From contig CAZRJP010000019.1 of the NCBI GenBank assembly GCA_964600865.1, positions 1 to 14,730 on the forward strand: a stretch of DNA of 14,730 nucleotides, read 5' to 3'. Below the pieces are notes generated by a model, which was not told the origin of the DNA, made no database searches, and saw nothing but the letters and a program-made list of their open reading frames with translations. The DNA comes from WJLC01 sp964600865 (GTDB lineage Archaea; Nanobdellota; Nanobdellia; Pacearchaeales; GW2011-AR1). Positions 1 to 7,065 of this stretch are shown piece after piece. The translations under genes and the position numbers were made by a program. Each line of letters begins with the position of its first letter. Positions within the stretch are counted from its first letter, which is position 1.

Positions 1-102
1 GAGGGGATTCCAAGATTTTTTGCTTACTGTTTCTTTCGGATATTTTGTCTCAACCCTGAAAATTATTTTATCTGTTTTATCTTCTGGTGAATATAGGGTG
101 GT
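1..102 (-). pseudogene. open reading frame tail running off the left edge, no start codon
   Basis: Reading leftwards on the minus strand, the frame of the large secreted-protein gene continues past its stop codon. It meets a second TAA at 103-105, then stays open for 34 codons to the window edge. The translation has a natural-looking composition (for example SPEDKTDKIIFRVETKYP), but there is no ATG, GTG or TTG in the open part. It could be the broken end of the upstream gene after nonsense mutations, part of a neighbouring gene with a start I cannot see, or chance. I do not recognise the sequence. Confidence 0.2.
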
Positions 103-132
103 TTAGGTTTTGTCTGTGCCCTCTAAAATAAA

Positions 133-1956
133 TTATTGTTGCTTGATATTGCCTTCTTCATCAATTTGCGCGTTTAATTCTGCAATCATTTTTTCTTCTT
201 CCTCAGACCGTACATCCATACTTTTCATGTAATCCAATATTTTTCCTATCTTCGTACTGAGTCTTAACTTTGTTGCCCATGGATCTACATCAACAGAGTT
301 CCAGATCTTGAATATCAGTCCTATCCTCTCTTTGATCATCATCGGTCCTTTTGGTTCTACCCAGGAAGGCCCATATACCTTTTCAGAATCTATGGAAGTC
401 ATACTGTTAACAAAATCATAAAGATCATCAAGTGTCAATGTTGCTGTAAGGTCTAATTCAGATTCTTTTGCATTGGTCTGGCTATCGCTCACATTAAATA
501 TGACCTCATCGTTTATCTTGACATATCTTGTAAAGACATGTTCCTCACCATCTTTTAAAGTTATTTTAAAATCAAGAGAATCACCAAACCCACTGGTTAG
601 CTTGTCAAGTACAGTCATTGCTTTTTCATCCTGTTTAATATTCTCTCTCTCATTTGTAGGTGGGGTGATAGTACTTTTATCTGAAAGCTGGTACTCTATA
701 ATCTTTCTCATCATATTCTTGTCTCCAATAACCTTGTACTTGTAAAGCGTACTCCACATATCAACATTCTTATGATCTGCAGATCTTAATTCTTCCCATA
801 CATGGAACTTCGTATTACCATTATTATACTCTATATTTATCTTCTCAAACTCATCAGGCCATTCATTTTGGCCCTTGCAATCAAGACTGTTTGACACTTG
901 TTCAGAGGTCTGATGAAAGAATCCCATTAATCTTTCAAAACCTGAAGTAGGATTGAGATATTTTTCCATATCATTCCCTAAAAAATCATCGACATACCAA
1001 TCAAAAAATTCTTTATTTAATGACTCCTGAAGTTTTTCTCTAAAATAAAGATTTCCTTCATAACTATATGGTTCACATTCTTTAGTATATGGTGTTGATT
1101 GTCTAGCTGACGAAACCTTCTGTACAAAATTAAAAAAATCTTTTCTAAAACCTTCTCGAGTTACAGACAAATAAGAGCCCTCTTCCGAACAAAAAGCAGA
1201 TAAAGAAATAGTGTTGGGATAGTTTTCACATATTTTTTCACAATCATCATCAAACCAGCATCTTTCCATGCATTCACTTTTGCTATCTTCATATATTGTT
1301 GTTTTGAACTTCCTTCCATCTTTTGGGGGAGTAATTCTATAATTGCCTCCTTTTTGAACATAACTAGGTAGATTATCTGTTATTTCATCCATTTCACTAT
1401 CCATTAATTCTACGCATTCGTCATATCTCTGTCCGCTTAACCCATAGATTGGGTTCAATACATCTATGAATTCAACCCCTAACTCTTTAAAATCAGGATT
1501 GCTTGAAAGATACGCTTCTCTAAGGGATTCTTTAAATGACATTATGTCATCCATCAGTTGATTTTCATAATAGGATTCAGGGTATCTTCTTGCACCGACA
1601 TTATATCCCCAATCGTAACGCTCGTCATCATCAGAATATATGCCCATAAATATTTGCATATCGTGAGTTTTCATAGCATATCCATTGCCATGGGAAGACC
1701 CATACTCTTCCAGAGCGCTTTCAAGCTCTGTTTTACTCCAGCCAGGAAAATCATCCTCGTTCATCTTTCTCTGTTTCTCATCATGATGATGCTCGAGAAG
1801 CACTATCATCTGCGCAACAGAAATCTCTCCATCGTCATACTTTGTAGCAGTCTCTTCAAAATCATGGAGTGTGTCTGTGATTGAAACAGAAGCAGAAACA
1901 GAAGGGATGAGTACCAAAACTAATATTATAAGGATTATGTGGTTTTTAAATTCCAT
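133..1956 (-). CDS. large secreted protein of unknown function
   Basis: I do not recognise a family. The protein begins with a clear signal peptide: a Lys-containing n-region, a hydrophobic stretch IILIILVLVLIP, then SVSAS. It should therefore be exported, leaving about 585 mature residues. The mature part is acidic and rich in aromatic residues. It has a Cys-dense patch near the middle (CMERCWFDDDCEKICENYP) and further scattered Cys, consistent with disulfides outside the cell. There is no other membrane segment and no catalytic motif I can name. I chose the ATG at 1954-1956 rather than the one at 1969-1971, because the TATA box at 1981-1990 places transcription start near 1960, between the two. 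The longer form would add five residues. The gene is followed by two in-frame stops and a further open frame. Confidence 0.8.
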   Translation of the reverse strand: MEFKNHIILIILVLVLIPSVSASVSITDTLHDFEETATKYDDGEISVAQMIVLLEHHHDEKQRKMNEDDFPGWSKTELESALEEYGSSHGNGYAMKTHDMQIFMGIYSDDDERYDWGYNVGARRYPESYYENQLMDDIMSFKESLREAYLSSNPDFKELGVEFIDVLNPIYGLSGQRYDECVELMDSEMDEITDNLPSYVQKGGNYRITPPKDGRKFKTTIYEDSKSECMERCWFDDDCEKICENYPNTISLSAFCSEEGSYLSVTREGFRKDFFNFVQKVSSARQSTPYTKECEPYSYEGNLYFREKLQESLNKEFFDWYVDDFLGNDMEKYLNPTSGFERLMGFFHQTSEQVSNSLDCKGQNEWPDEFEKINIEYNNGNTKFHVWEELRSADHKNVDMWSTLYKYKVIGDKNMMRKIIEYQLSDKSTITPPTNERENIKQDEKAMTVLDKLTSGFGDSLDFKITLKDGEEHVFTRYVKINDEVIFNVSDSQTNAKESELDLTATLTLDDLYDFVNSMTSIDSEKVYGPSWVEPKGPMMIKERIGLIFKIWNSVDVDPWATKLRLSTKIGKILDYMKSMDVRSEEEEKMIAELNAQIDEEGNIKQQ

Positions 1957-1980
1957 ATAATTTAAATGCATATTTGTACT

Positions 1981-1990
1981 TATTTAAATG
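1981..1990 (-). promoter_or_regulatory. TATA box for the secreted-protein gene
   Basis: On the minus strand the sequence reads CATTTAAATA. Its centre lies about 25 nt from position 1960, just ahead of the ATG at 1954-1956. This spacing supports the internal start codon and a nearly leaderless transcript. Confidence 0.5.
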
Positions 1991-2021
1991 TTTTGAAGAC
2001 TTTGCTGTGTTGCATGATTAG

Positions 2022-2297
2022 TTAAAAAAAATATTTTTTAGGAATATCTATATTCCACTTTTTGATAATTATGCCTTTTTTATCAAAATTATCTATTTTT
2101 TTCTCATGCTTTTGAGGCATAATGAATGTGGATTTAGAGACAATTATACCGTTATTGGATTTCACTAAACCTTTTCTATGATAACTATACTTGCCTTGAT
2201 TGGATTTGTCATTATATCCTTTAATCAATTTAGATATTTTTGATGCTTCATTCTTAGTAAGATTTTTTGTTTGATAGGTAAATAGTACTGCCTTCAT
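2022..2297 (-). CDS. small basic protein of unknown function
   Basis: This 91-residue Lys-rich protein (MKAVLFTYQTKNLTKNEAS...) is not one I can assign. It has no signal peptide, membrane segment or Cys. The composition and the leaderless promoter spacing make it look like a real gene: the shared TATA box at 2319-2328 is about 26 nt from its ATG. It is divergent from the transposase gene, with 69 bases between the two starts. It might be an accessory or regulatory protein of that element, or simply a neighbour. The middle section (KGYNDKSNQGKYSYHRKGLV) is Gly/Tyr/Lys-rich, which would suit nucleic-acid binding, but that is a guess. Confidence 0.6.
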   Translation of the reverse strand: MKAVLFTYQTKNLTKNEASKISKLIKGYNDKSNQGKYSYHRKGLVKSNNGIIVSKSTFIMPQKHEKKIDNFDKKGIIIKKWNIDIPKKYFF

Positions 2298-2318
2298 ATA
2301 TTCATTAAAGATAGTATG

Positions 2319-2328
2319 GTTTAAATAC
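2319..2328. promoter_or_regulatory. shared divergent TATA box
   Basis: The near-palindromic sequence GTTTAAATAC can be read as a TATA box on both strands. On the minus strand it lies about 26 nt from the ATG at 2297, giving a leaderless transcript. On the plus strand it predicts transcription start near 2348, giving a short leader of about 18 nt before the transposase ATG at 2367. Confidence 0.5.
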
Positions 2329-2329
2329 C

Positions 2330-2364
2330 TTACGTAATTTATATTACGTAATATAGGTTACGTA
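2330..2364. repeat. three TTACGTA boxes at exact 14-bp spacing
   Basis: TTACGTAA occurs at 2330-2337 and 2344-2351, and TTACGTA at 2358-2364, so the starts are exactly 14 bp apart. Each box is palindromic or nearly so. The array fills the space between the TATA box and the transposase ATG and covers the expected start site. It is well placed to be an operator for several protein subunits or a transposase-binding end. I found no other copy of the box in the window. Confidence 0.6.
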
Positions 2365-2366
2365 GA

Positions 2367-3233
2367 ATGCCGAAAAGAGACTGGAAAAAGGTTAATCAAA
2401 AGTACATCAAAAGAGGAGAATTTCTCCTAAACCTAAGATTTCTAAAGACTTGGACTAAGGAAATAAATAAATTAAATCATAATAAAGTTGGAGAACCTTA
2501 TCTCTATCCCAATTCATTAATAGAATTTCTAGGGTATTTTCATTGTAGGGGCTTTGGTTATCGTGAGTGTCAAGGAATTATCCAAAGCCTCTCAAAATTA
2601 ATGTTCAAATTTCCAGTAATAAGTTATACTCAAATTTGCCGTCGATTAAATAAATTAAATATGGAATTTGAGGTAACTGAGAAAAACTTAATTGTTGCAG
2701 TTGATGGTTCGGGAGAAAAAGTTAGTAATCGTGGAGAATGGATGAGGCAAAAATGGAAAGTTAGAAGAGGTTGGGTAAAAGTTATTATTATGGGAACAAC
2801 TGATGGAAAAGTTGTGGATATAAGAGTTGGTAATGAAAAGCTTGATGAAAGAAAGTCTGCAAGAGGAATGATTAGAAAGAATCAGTCAAAGATTAAATGT
2901 GTAATGATGGATGGACTCCATGATTCTAAAAGCACATTTAATCTTTGTGAGAAATATAATTTAGAGACTGCAATTAAAGTTAGGAAAAATTCTAGAACTA
3001 GATCTAAAGGATCTCCCAGAAGAAGAAAAGAGGTTGTGAAATATAAGAAGTTGGGGCATAAGGAGTGGGTTAAAAAAACAGGTTATGGTATGAGGTGGCC
3101 AGCCTCAGAGGGAATATTCTCTGCAAACAAAAGAATATTTGGAGAAGATGTTAGAGCAACTAAAAAAAGGAACATGTATCAAGAAATAAGGTTAAAATTC
3201 TTATATTATAATAAGCTATTAGAGATAACATAA
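2367..3233 (+). CDS. IS5-like DDE transposase
   Basis: This is a 288-residue transposase of the IS5/IS4-like DDE class. The likely catalytic residues are Asp113 in VAVDGSG, Asp182 in VMMDGLHD and Glu248 in ASEGIFSANKRIFGE, followed by the conserved tail YQEIRLKFLYYN. The N-terminal part (GYFHCRGFGYRECQGII) matches the helical region ahead of the catalytic core in this group. The length is normal and all three acidic residues are present, so the protein looks intact. I could not find convincing terminal inverted repeats or a target duplication on either side. The gene may therefore be a stranded or domesticated copy, or its ends may have decayed. The TTACGTA array immediately upstream is the only candidate binding site. 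Confidence 0.85.
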   Translation: MPKRDWKKVNQKYIKRGEFLLNLRFLKTWTKEINKLNHNKVGEPYLYPNSLIEFLGYFHCRGFGYRECQGIIQSLSKLMFKFPVISYTQICRRLNKLNMEFEVTEKNLIVAVDGSGEKVSNRGEWMRQKWKVRRGWVKVIIMGTTDGKVVDIRVGNEKLDERKSARGMIRKNQSKIKCVMMDGLHDSKSTFNLCEKYNLETAIKVRKNSRTRSKGSPRRRKEVVKYKKLGHKEWVKKTGYGMRWPASEGIFSANKRIFGEDVRATKKRNMYQEIRLKFLYYNKLLEIT

Positions 3234-3390
3234 AAAAAGATAATGTATTATTAATAATTCTGTCTTAAATCCTTTGTACTTTATTTCATCAATTTTTTCC
3301 ATCTTATTCATTAGCCTATGCAATTTAACTATTTTTCTATAAAAATAAAAAAGAGCCGAAAAGTCCCAAAAATTTAGGTAGCCGAAGAAT
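3234..3390. other. gene-free AT-rich stretch after the transposase
   Basis: No coding frame or clear inverted repeat is visible here. The sequence AGCCGAA occurs twice (3356-3362 and 3381-3387), the second just upstream of a TATA box. No transposon end could be recognised. Confidence 0.4.
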
Positions 3391-3391
3391 A

Positions 3392-3470
3392 TTTAAAGAT
3401 GAAACATTTAGTAGAACTAATATATTCCCTGGTATGGTCTTTATGGCAATACCAGGCAGTTTTTATTTTC
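3392..3470 (+). ncRNA. promoter plus hairpin, possible small RNA or leader
   Basis: A TATA box (TTTAAA, 3392-3397) preceded by CCGAA predicts transcription start near 3420. It is followed by an 8-bp perfect hairpin, CCTGGTAT at 3428-3435 and ATACCAGG at 3449-3456, with a 13-nt loop, and then by a T-rich run CAGTTTTTATTTTC. The layout resembles the leader of the second NYN gene at 12245-12367. Here, however, the transcript would run antisense into the 3' end of the first NYN gene, whose stop codon lies in the hairpin loop. It may be a small antisense RNA, a 3'-end hairpin of the NYN mRNA, or the remains of a duplicated leader. Confidence 0.4.
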
Positions 3471-3986
3471 TTTAATTAAATCATTCATATAAAGATGGTC
3501 ATTACAAGTTTTCTTTAATGTTGTTGAAGAGCTACTTTTGAAATAAGCGTTAATTATTTTCTTTCCTAACTTTTGGGCTTTCTTTATTGCTGGAACAAAA
3601 TCTTCATCTCCTGAAACAATTATTGCTGTATCGTAAAGATTCTCATATGCTCCAGAAACTAGATCAACTGCCAAATGAACATCATCACCTTTTACATCAA
3701 AAGAAAACTTCCCATTTTGTCTTTTATGCTTTCTCAACTTACATAATACAACATTAAAGTCTGGAATCTTTCTTAATTCGTTAAAAAACTTTTGTTGTTC
3801 CCAGTAAGTCTTTTGGTTTATTTTTATATTTAGTGGAGCATTATAGTAAAATGTTGAAACAAGAAGTTTACCTTCTTTTAGGATATCTAAAAGTTTGTTA
3901 AAATCAATTTTCTTAATTCCTAATTTCTTTAAACTATAATAAAGATTACTTCCATCAATAAAAATCATAACTCTTTCTTCTGTCAT
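3441..3986 (-). CDS. NYN-domain (PIN-like, LabA/DUF88) nuclease, first copy
   Basis: This 181-residue single-domain protein belongs to the NYN/PIN-like ribonuclease group. The acidic metal-binding residues are in place: Asp11 in FIDGSN, Asp101/Asp102 and Asp108 in KGDDVHLAVDL, and Asp127/Asp129 in SGDEDF. Family members are thought to cut RNA with Mg2+; the substrate here is unknown. It is clearly related to the second NYN protein at 12368, sharing IDG(S/A)N, FYYNA/LYYNA, VVLCK and KGDD(V/I)HLA(V/L)D. The C-terminus (KENKNCLVLP) is encoded by a hairpin-forming segment and looks added on. The start at 3986 aligns with the N-terminus of the paralogue; a later Met7 is possible. It lies alone, with unrelated neighbours. 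Confidence 0.85.
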   Translation of the reverse strand: MTEERVMIFIDGSNLYYSLKKLGIKKIDFNKLLDILKEGKLLVSTFYYNAPLNIKINQKTYWEQQKFFNELRKIPDFNVVLCKLRKHKRQNGKFSFDVKGDDVHLAVDLVSGAYENLYDTAIIVSGDEDFVPAIKKAQKLGKKIINAYFKSSSSTTLKKTCNDHLYMNDLIKENKNCLVLP

Positions 3987-4035
3987 AAAATTATATAGAT
4001 AATAGAAGTTTTAAGGTTTGTCATTTTTGCAAAAA

Positions 4036-4222
4036 AATTTAAATATTTTGACTGTCTTAAAGATTATAGAATTGCAAAAGGGAAGATAGATAAATATTGG
4101 AAGGAAGCACCAATTGGCAATTAATCAAATATCTCAAAAAGCTAAGAAAAAAGTATGGTGAATGCAAAAATTCTTTTTTAAATAAAATTGAAAGTTTGGC
4201 TTTGAAAGAGTATCCTAATTGA
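4036..4222 (+). pseudogene. possible frameshifted gene remnant
   Basis: The first frame reads KFKYFDCLKDYRIAKGKIDK and continues YWKEAPIGN, then stops at 4122-4124. The next frame carries on as QLIKYLKKLRKKYGECKN and then SFLNKIESLALKEYPN up to a TGA at 4220-4222. Joined by a single frameshift near 4119, the two pieces would make a plausible Lys-rich protein end of about 60 residues. I recognise no family. The beginning overlaps the likely promoter of the minus-strand NYN gene, so the exact left limit is uncertain. It may also be chance in AT-rich DNA. Confidence 0.25.
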
Positions 4223-4250
4223 ACTAACTTCTAAGGAGTAATCTATCACT

Positions 4251-4279
4251 TTTTTGTTTCTTTTTTCTAAAAAGAAAAT
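4251..4279. repeat. T-rich hairpin repeat, copy 1
   Basis: This 29-bp stretch is identical to 8283-8311. It contains a 9-bp perfect hairpin, TTTCTTTTT at 4257-4265 and AAAAAGAAA at 4269-4277, with a TCT loop, and is followed by GGGGG and a T run. A shorter relative lies at 4750-4765. It could act as a transcription terminator, and its exact repetition marks it as a dispersed element. Confidence 0.55.
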
Positions 4280-4314
4280 GGGGGTTTTTTGTTATCATTT
4301 TAGAACATAAATTA

Positions 4315-4323
4315 TTATAAATA
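4315..4323 (+). promoter_or_regulatory. TATA box of the leaderless gene at 4343
   Basis: TTATAAATA is centred about 25 nt before the ATG at 4343. This predicts that transcription starts at the start codon. Confidence 0.55.
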
Positions 4324-4342
4324 CTAAAGTGAATATAAAATT

Positions 4343-4702
4343 ATGGAACTAAAAGATAGAAGAATATCTCACTTAAGAAATCTTGGAGAAACAAAACAAT
4401 CAGCAATCAAAAGTTTAGAAGAAGAATTAGAAAGAGGTTCTAATTTTATAGAAATTGCTGAAATAACAGATGTTGTTGAACACAGAGATGGAGGAATCCC
4501 AAATAAAAGGGTTGGTTATGTGGCAGGAATTTGTGGTTCTAAAAATGCAAAGAATGAGTTTGATTTAGGGGAGGATGTTTATAGTTTAGTTTATTTTAAG
4601 GGAATGGTTAAAAAAGATGGAGACTGGAAACATGGAGGAGGAACAATTTATTTTCCAAGTGTATTTCAATTAACAGATTATGTTCCATTAAACACAAAAT
4701 AA
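4343..4702 (+). CDS. small soluble protein of unknown function
   Basis: This 119-residue protein is one I cannot assign to a family. The N-terminal 35 residues (KDRRISHLRNLGETKQSAIK, then a Glu-rich run) look like a charged helix. The rest contains short strand-like segments and Gly-rich turns (YVAGICGSKNAKN, WKHGGGTIYFP), suggesting a small alpha/beta fold. There is no signal peptide or membrane segment. The start is supported by a TATA box 25 nt upstream (leaderless). It stands alone on the plus strand, convergent with the NAD-related operon, and a T-rich hairpin repeat precedes its promoter. Confidence 0.65.
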   Translation: MELKDRRISHLRNLGETKQSAIKSLEEELERGSNFIEIAEITDVVEHRDGGIPNKRVGYVAGICGSKNAKNEFDLGEDVYSLVYFKGMVKKDGDWKHGGGTIYFPSVFQLTDYVPLNTK

Positions 4703-4740
4703 TTCTCGGAGAAACCTACAAATTGTCCAAAGAACTAAGC

Positions 4741-4776
4741 CCCTCTCTTTTTTTGTTTCTTTTTTAAAGAAGAGTT
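4741..4776. terminator. T-rich bidirectional terminator region between convergent genes
   Basis: The 74-bp gap between the convergent genes contains CTCT followed by long T runs, a shared 16-nt block at 4750-4765 that also occurs in the hairpin repeats at 4250 and 8283, and then AAAGAAGAG. The two arms can pair imperfectly and are bordered by T runs on one strand and A-rich sequence on the other. Confidence 0.4.
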
Positions 4777-5442
4777 TTAAAAGATGCTTATTATTTCTCC
4801 AATTTTGTTTTTCAAAGAATAGAGTTGTGGTGGGCGGTAGGGAACATCTTTTTTTATTGATTCTTCTTTTAAAATATTCAAGGATAAAATCTTCTTTCTA
4901 AAATTTCTCTTGTCAATTTCCCTCTCAAAAACGATTTCATAAATCTTCCTTAATTCCCCTAAGGAAAATTTTTTAGGAAGCAAAGAGAACGCAATTGTTG
5001 TATATTCAAATTTCCACTTTAATCTTTTTGTTGCATAATCTAAAATCTTTTTATGATCAAAGGCTAATGAGGGAATTTCTGAAATAGAGAACCATTTTGC
5101 TTCTGAAACATCTGTTGATGCTCTTAGTTTTAATTTTTCTGAATTTATCAAAGCGAAATAAGAGATAGTTATAATTCTCCCCCTTGGATCTCTTTTAGGA
5201 TTTCCAAAAGAATAAAGTTGTTCCAAATAAACATCTTTTACTCCTGTTTCTTCAAATAACTCTCTTTTTGCAGAATCTTCCAAAGATTCATCAATTCCAA
5301 CAAAACCGCCGGGCAAAGCCCATTTATCCTTAAATGGCTCAACATCTCTTTTAACTAACAAAACTTTAAGAGAATTGTCCTTTATAGTAAATATAACTAA
5401 ATCAGTTGTTACAGATGGTTGTTCATAATCAGTAAGTTTCAT
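4777..5442 (-). CDS. Nudix hydrolase/winged-helix protein, NrtR-like
   Basis: The N-terminal half is a Nudix domain with a complete box, G46-x5-E52-x7-R60-E61-L-F-E64-E65-T-G67-V, within the LPGGFVGIDESLEDS region. The Nudix part should therefore be able to hydrolyse an ADP-ribose-type nucleotide. Residues from about 145 to 221 form a basic C-terminal section with the layout of the winged-helix DNA-binding part of NrtR, the Nudix-related regulator of NAD synthesis. Many NrtR proteins have lost the catalytic residues; this one keeps them, so it may be enzyme, regulator or both. It lies 24 bp behind nadM in the same operon, which fits an NAD-linked role. Inference: it may bind the 23-bp palindrome at the operon promoter. 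Confidence 0.85.
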   Translation of the reverse strand: MKLTDYEQPSVTTDLVIFTIKDNSLKVLLVKRDVEPFKDKWALPGGFVGIDESLEDSAKRELFEETGVKDVYLEQLYSFGNPKRDPRGRIITISYFALINSEKLKLRASTDVSEAKWFSISEIPSLAFDHKKILDYATKRLKWKFEYTTIAFSLLPKKFSLGELRKIYEIVFEREIDKRNFRKKILSLNILKEESIKKDVPYRPPQLYSLKNKIGEIISIF

Positions 5443-5466
5443 AATGTATAAAATACAACAACAATA

Positions 5467-5955
5467 TTAAAACCTTTCTTTTATAATTCTAAAGACTTCT
5501 TTTGGAACAAGATTTTCAACTTCTTCAAAATTCTTATCATAAATCAACTTTTTAATATCTGTTCCAGAAATATCATCATATCTCTTAAACCTGTTAATCT
5601 TTACTTTAACTCTTTCCCAGGGCACATTATAATCTTCTCCAGAATAAACTTTTGTTGGAAGTTGTCCAACCAAGGACAAAACACAACTAGAAAGAACAAC
5701 ATCCCATTGAGCATTTTTTGAATATGGAGAATCTAAATCTATATTTGCTCCCACAGAAAGTTTTTTGTTATTTCCATAAATCTTTTTTATCATGTCCTTT
5801 CTCTCTTTCAACGAAAAAGGATTTTTCTTGTCTTTTTTATCAACAGAGCCTATAAGGATAACCCCATAATCACATTCTTTTAACATTTTATCCACTAAGA
5901 ATTTATGCCCATTGTGGAATGGCTGAAATCTTCCATGAACTAAACCTATTTTCAT
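5467..5955 (-). CDS. nadM: nicotinamide-nucleotide adenylyltransferase, archaeal NadM type
   Basis: This 162-residue cytoplasmic enzyme joins NMN (or nicotinate mononucleotide) and ATP to make the dinucleotide NAD, the last condensation in NAD synthesis. The nucleotidyltransferase motif GRFQPFHNGH is at residues 8-17, with His14 and His17 binding the ATP phosphates. NPFSLKER (45-52) and ISGTDIKK (129-136) are the other family signatures, and the length is normal for archaeal NadM. A GAGGT Shine-Dalgarno sequence (5962-5966, minus strand) sits about 6 nt before the ATG, as expected for an internal operon gene. It lies between the RlmN-like radical SAM gene and the NrtR-like Nudix gene. Confidence 0.9.
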   Translation of the reverse strand: MKIGLVHGRFQPFHNGHKFLVDKMLKECDYGVILIGSVDKKDKKNPFSLKERKDMIKKIYGNNKKLSVGANIDLDSPYSKNAQWDVVLSSCVLSLVGQLPTKVYSGEDYNVPWERVKVKINRFKRYDDISGTDIKKLIYDKNFEEVENLVPKEVFRIIKERF

Positions 5956-5961
5956 TTTTTT

Positions 5962-5966
5962 ACCTC
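5962..5966 (-). promoter_or_regulatory. Shine-Dalgarno site of nadM
   Basis: GAGGT on the minus strand lies about 6 nt before the nadM ATG. It marks nadM as an internal operon gene, in contrast with the many leaderless genes in the window. Confidence 0.6.
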
Positions 5967-5997
5967 TAATAAAAATAAATAAAACAAGTTTATAATC

Positions 5998-7062
5998 TTA
6001 TGCTCTTTTTATTCCTTCAATTTTTATTATTTCTTCTTTTGTTTTAAGAGTGCTTCCTCCTAAAACCACATTTCCGCAAGTGACACATCCGTCTTCTTCA
6101 TCCATTGATGGAACAAAAACCAAAACATCGAAACCTGCTTTTTTTAAATCTTCTTCTGGATTCTTGTAAGGAATATAAGAATCATAACCTCCTATAGTTT
6201 GAATTTGATTTTTTCTGCAAGCATTATTATTGTGTATCGGAGTTATTTTAGCCATAAATTTTGAAGGATCAAATAAAGAAGCTAATCTTTCGGCGTTTAC
6301 TTCAAAATCAGTTGAGTAAGCAAAATTAAGGCAATACTTTCTTCCAACTGGCTCGGGCATTCTTTCGCCTATTCTTGCTAAGTCATCTAAATGTAATTGT
6401 TGGTTTCCAAACATTTCTGTTCTTTGCTGTTCGTTTGTAGAATTTATACTAAATTGTAATCCTGCCTGTCCATTATAAACTTCATTCTTTACATCGCACC
6501 AATCCATAATTCTACTTTCTAATTGCTTAAATCTTCGGGGTAAAGAAGTTGTGAGAACTGGATGCAAAACTTCTATTCTCATATCTTGTTCTCTTTGAAT
6601 TTCGCCCTTACTTTGGTAAAGCCATTTTGCAAATTCAAAAACATTTTCATTAAAAATAGGTTCACCCATTCTTGCAAAATGCAAATTAAGTCTTTCTGTA
6701 TATCCTACTTCAGGAAAAAGACTTAAAGCATTGTTAAATTGTCCTCTCAAATCTTCAAAACTCGCATTTCCTTTAAAATCAATATTTGGAACATCACAAA
6801 AAGTGCATTTCATTGGACAACCATATTGAGTGCTAACAGTTACAACCCATTTTTCAGTTAAAGGCATACAATAACCATTTTCTACTCCTTCGACTTCTTT
6901 ATTGTATCCAAGAAAGTCTGCTTTTACATTTCTTGATTTTCCATAATCTCTGATAGATAAAGTTTCTAGTTGCCCCTTTGAGTAATCTCCTACAAAAAGA
7001 TAACCTGTCGGAATGGGGATTCTTTGGGCTATTCCTTTCTGAATTCTTTGATTTGATTCCAT
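5998..7062 (-). CDS. RlmN/Cfr-like radical SAM enzyme
   Basis: This 354-residue radical SAM protein resembles the RlmN/Cfr methyltransferases that methylate C2 or C8 of adenosine in RNA. The [4Fe-4S] cysteines are Cys82, Cys86 and Cys89 in STQYGCPMKCTFCD. RMGEP (131-135) matches the RlmN GMGEP motif, and QFSINSTNEQQR (203-214) matches its SLHAPND segment. Near the C-terminus, CVTCGNVV places Cys329 where RlmN and Cfr carry the methyl-bearing cysteine (ACGQL). The second catalytic cysteine of E. coli RlmN (Cys118, seven residues before the cluster motif) is Thr75 here, so the usual mechanism may not operate unless Cys326 or another residue substitutes. It is the first gene of an operon with nadM and the Nudix protein, which suggests a nucleotide- or NAD-related role. 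The start is leaderless or nearly so. Confidence 0.75.
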   Translation of the reverse strand: MESNQRIQKGIAQRIPIPTGYLFVGDYSKGQLETLSIRDYGKSRNVKADFLGYNKEVEGVENGYCMPLTEKWVVTVSTQYGCPMKCTFCDVPNIDFKGNASFEDLRGQFNNALSLFPEVGYTERLNLHFARMGEPIFNENVFEFAKWLYQSKGEIQREQDMRIEVLHPVLTTSLPRRFKQLESRIMDWCDVKNEVYNGQAGLQFSINSTNEQQRTEMFGNQQLHLDDLARIGERMPEPVGRKYCLNFAYSTDFEVNAERLASLFDPSKFMAKITPIHNNNACRKNQIQTIGGYDSYIPYKNPEEDLKKAGFDVLVFVPSMDEEDGCVTCGNVVLGGSTLKTKEEIIKIEGIKRA

Positions 7063-7065
7063 AAT

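Noticed and set aside
473..745. Open frame opposite the secreted-protein gene with hydrophobic segments
   Set aside because: It lies fully inside the coding region of the better-supported minus-strand gene, and its hydrophobicity is the expected complement of charged codons.
1973..3286. Near-identical TTTGTACTTATTT (1973) and TTTGTACTTTATTT (3273) flanking the transposase region as a possible target duplication
   Set aside because: The match is short, AT-rich and imperfect, lies far from the transposase gene on the left, and has no terminal inverted repeats next to it.
3441..3986. NYN gene as the toxin of a toxin-antitoxin pair
   Set aside because: No small gene is adjacent on the same strand within normal operon distance at either NYN locus. 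The ribbon-helix-helix gene at 14295 is 1.3 kb away from the second NYN gene, with other genes in between.
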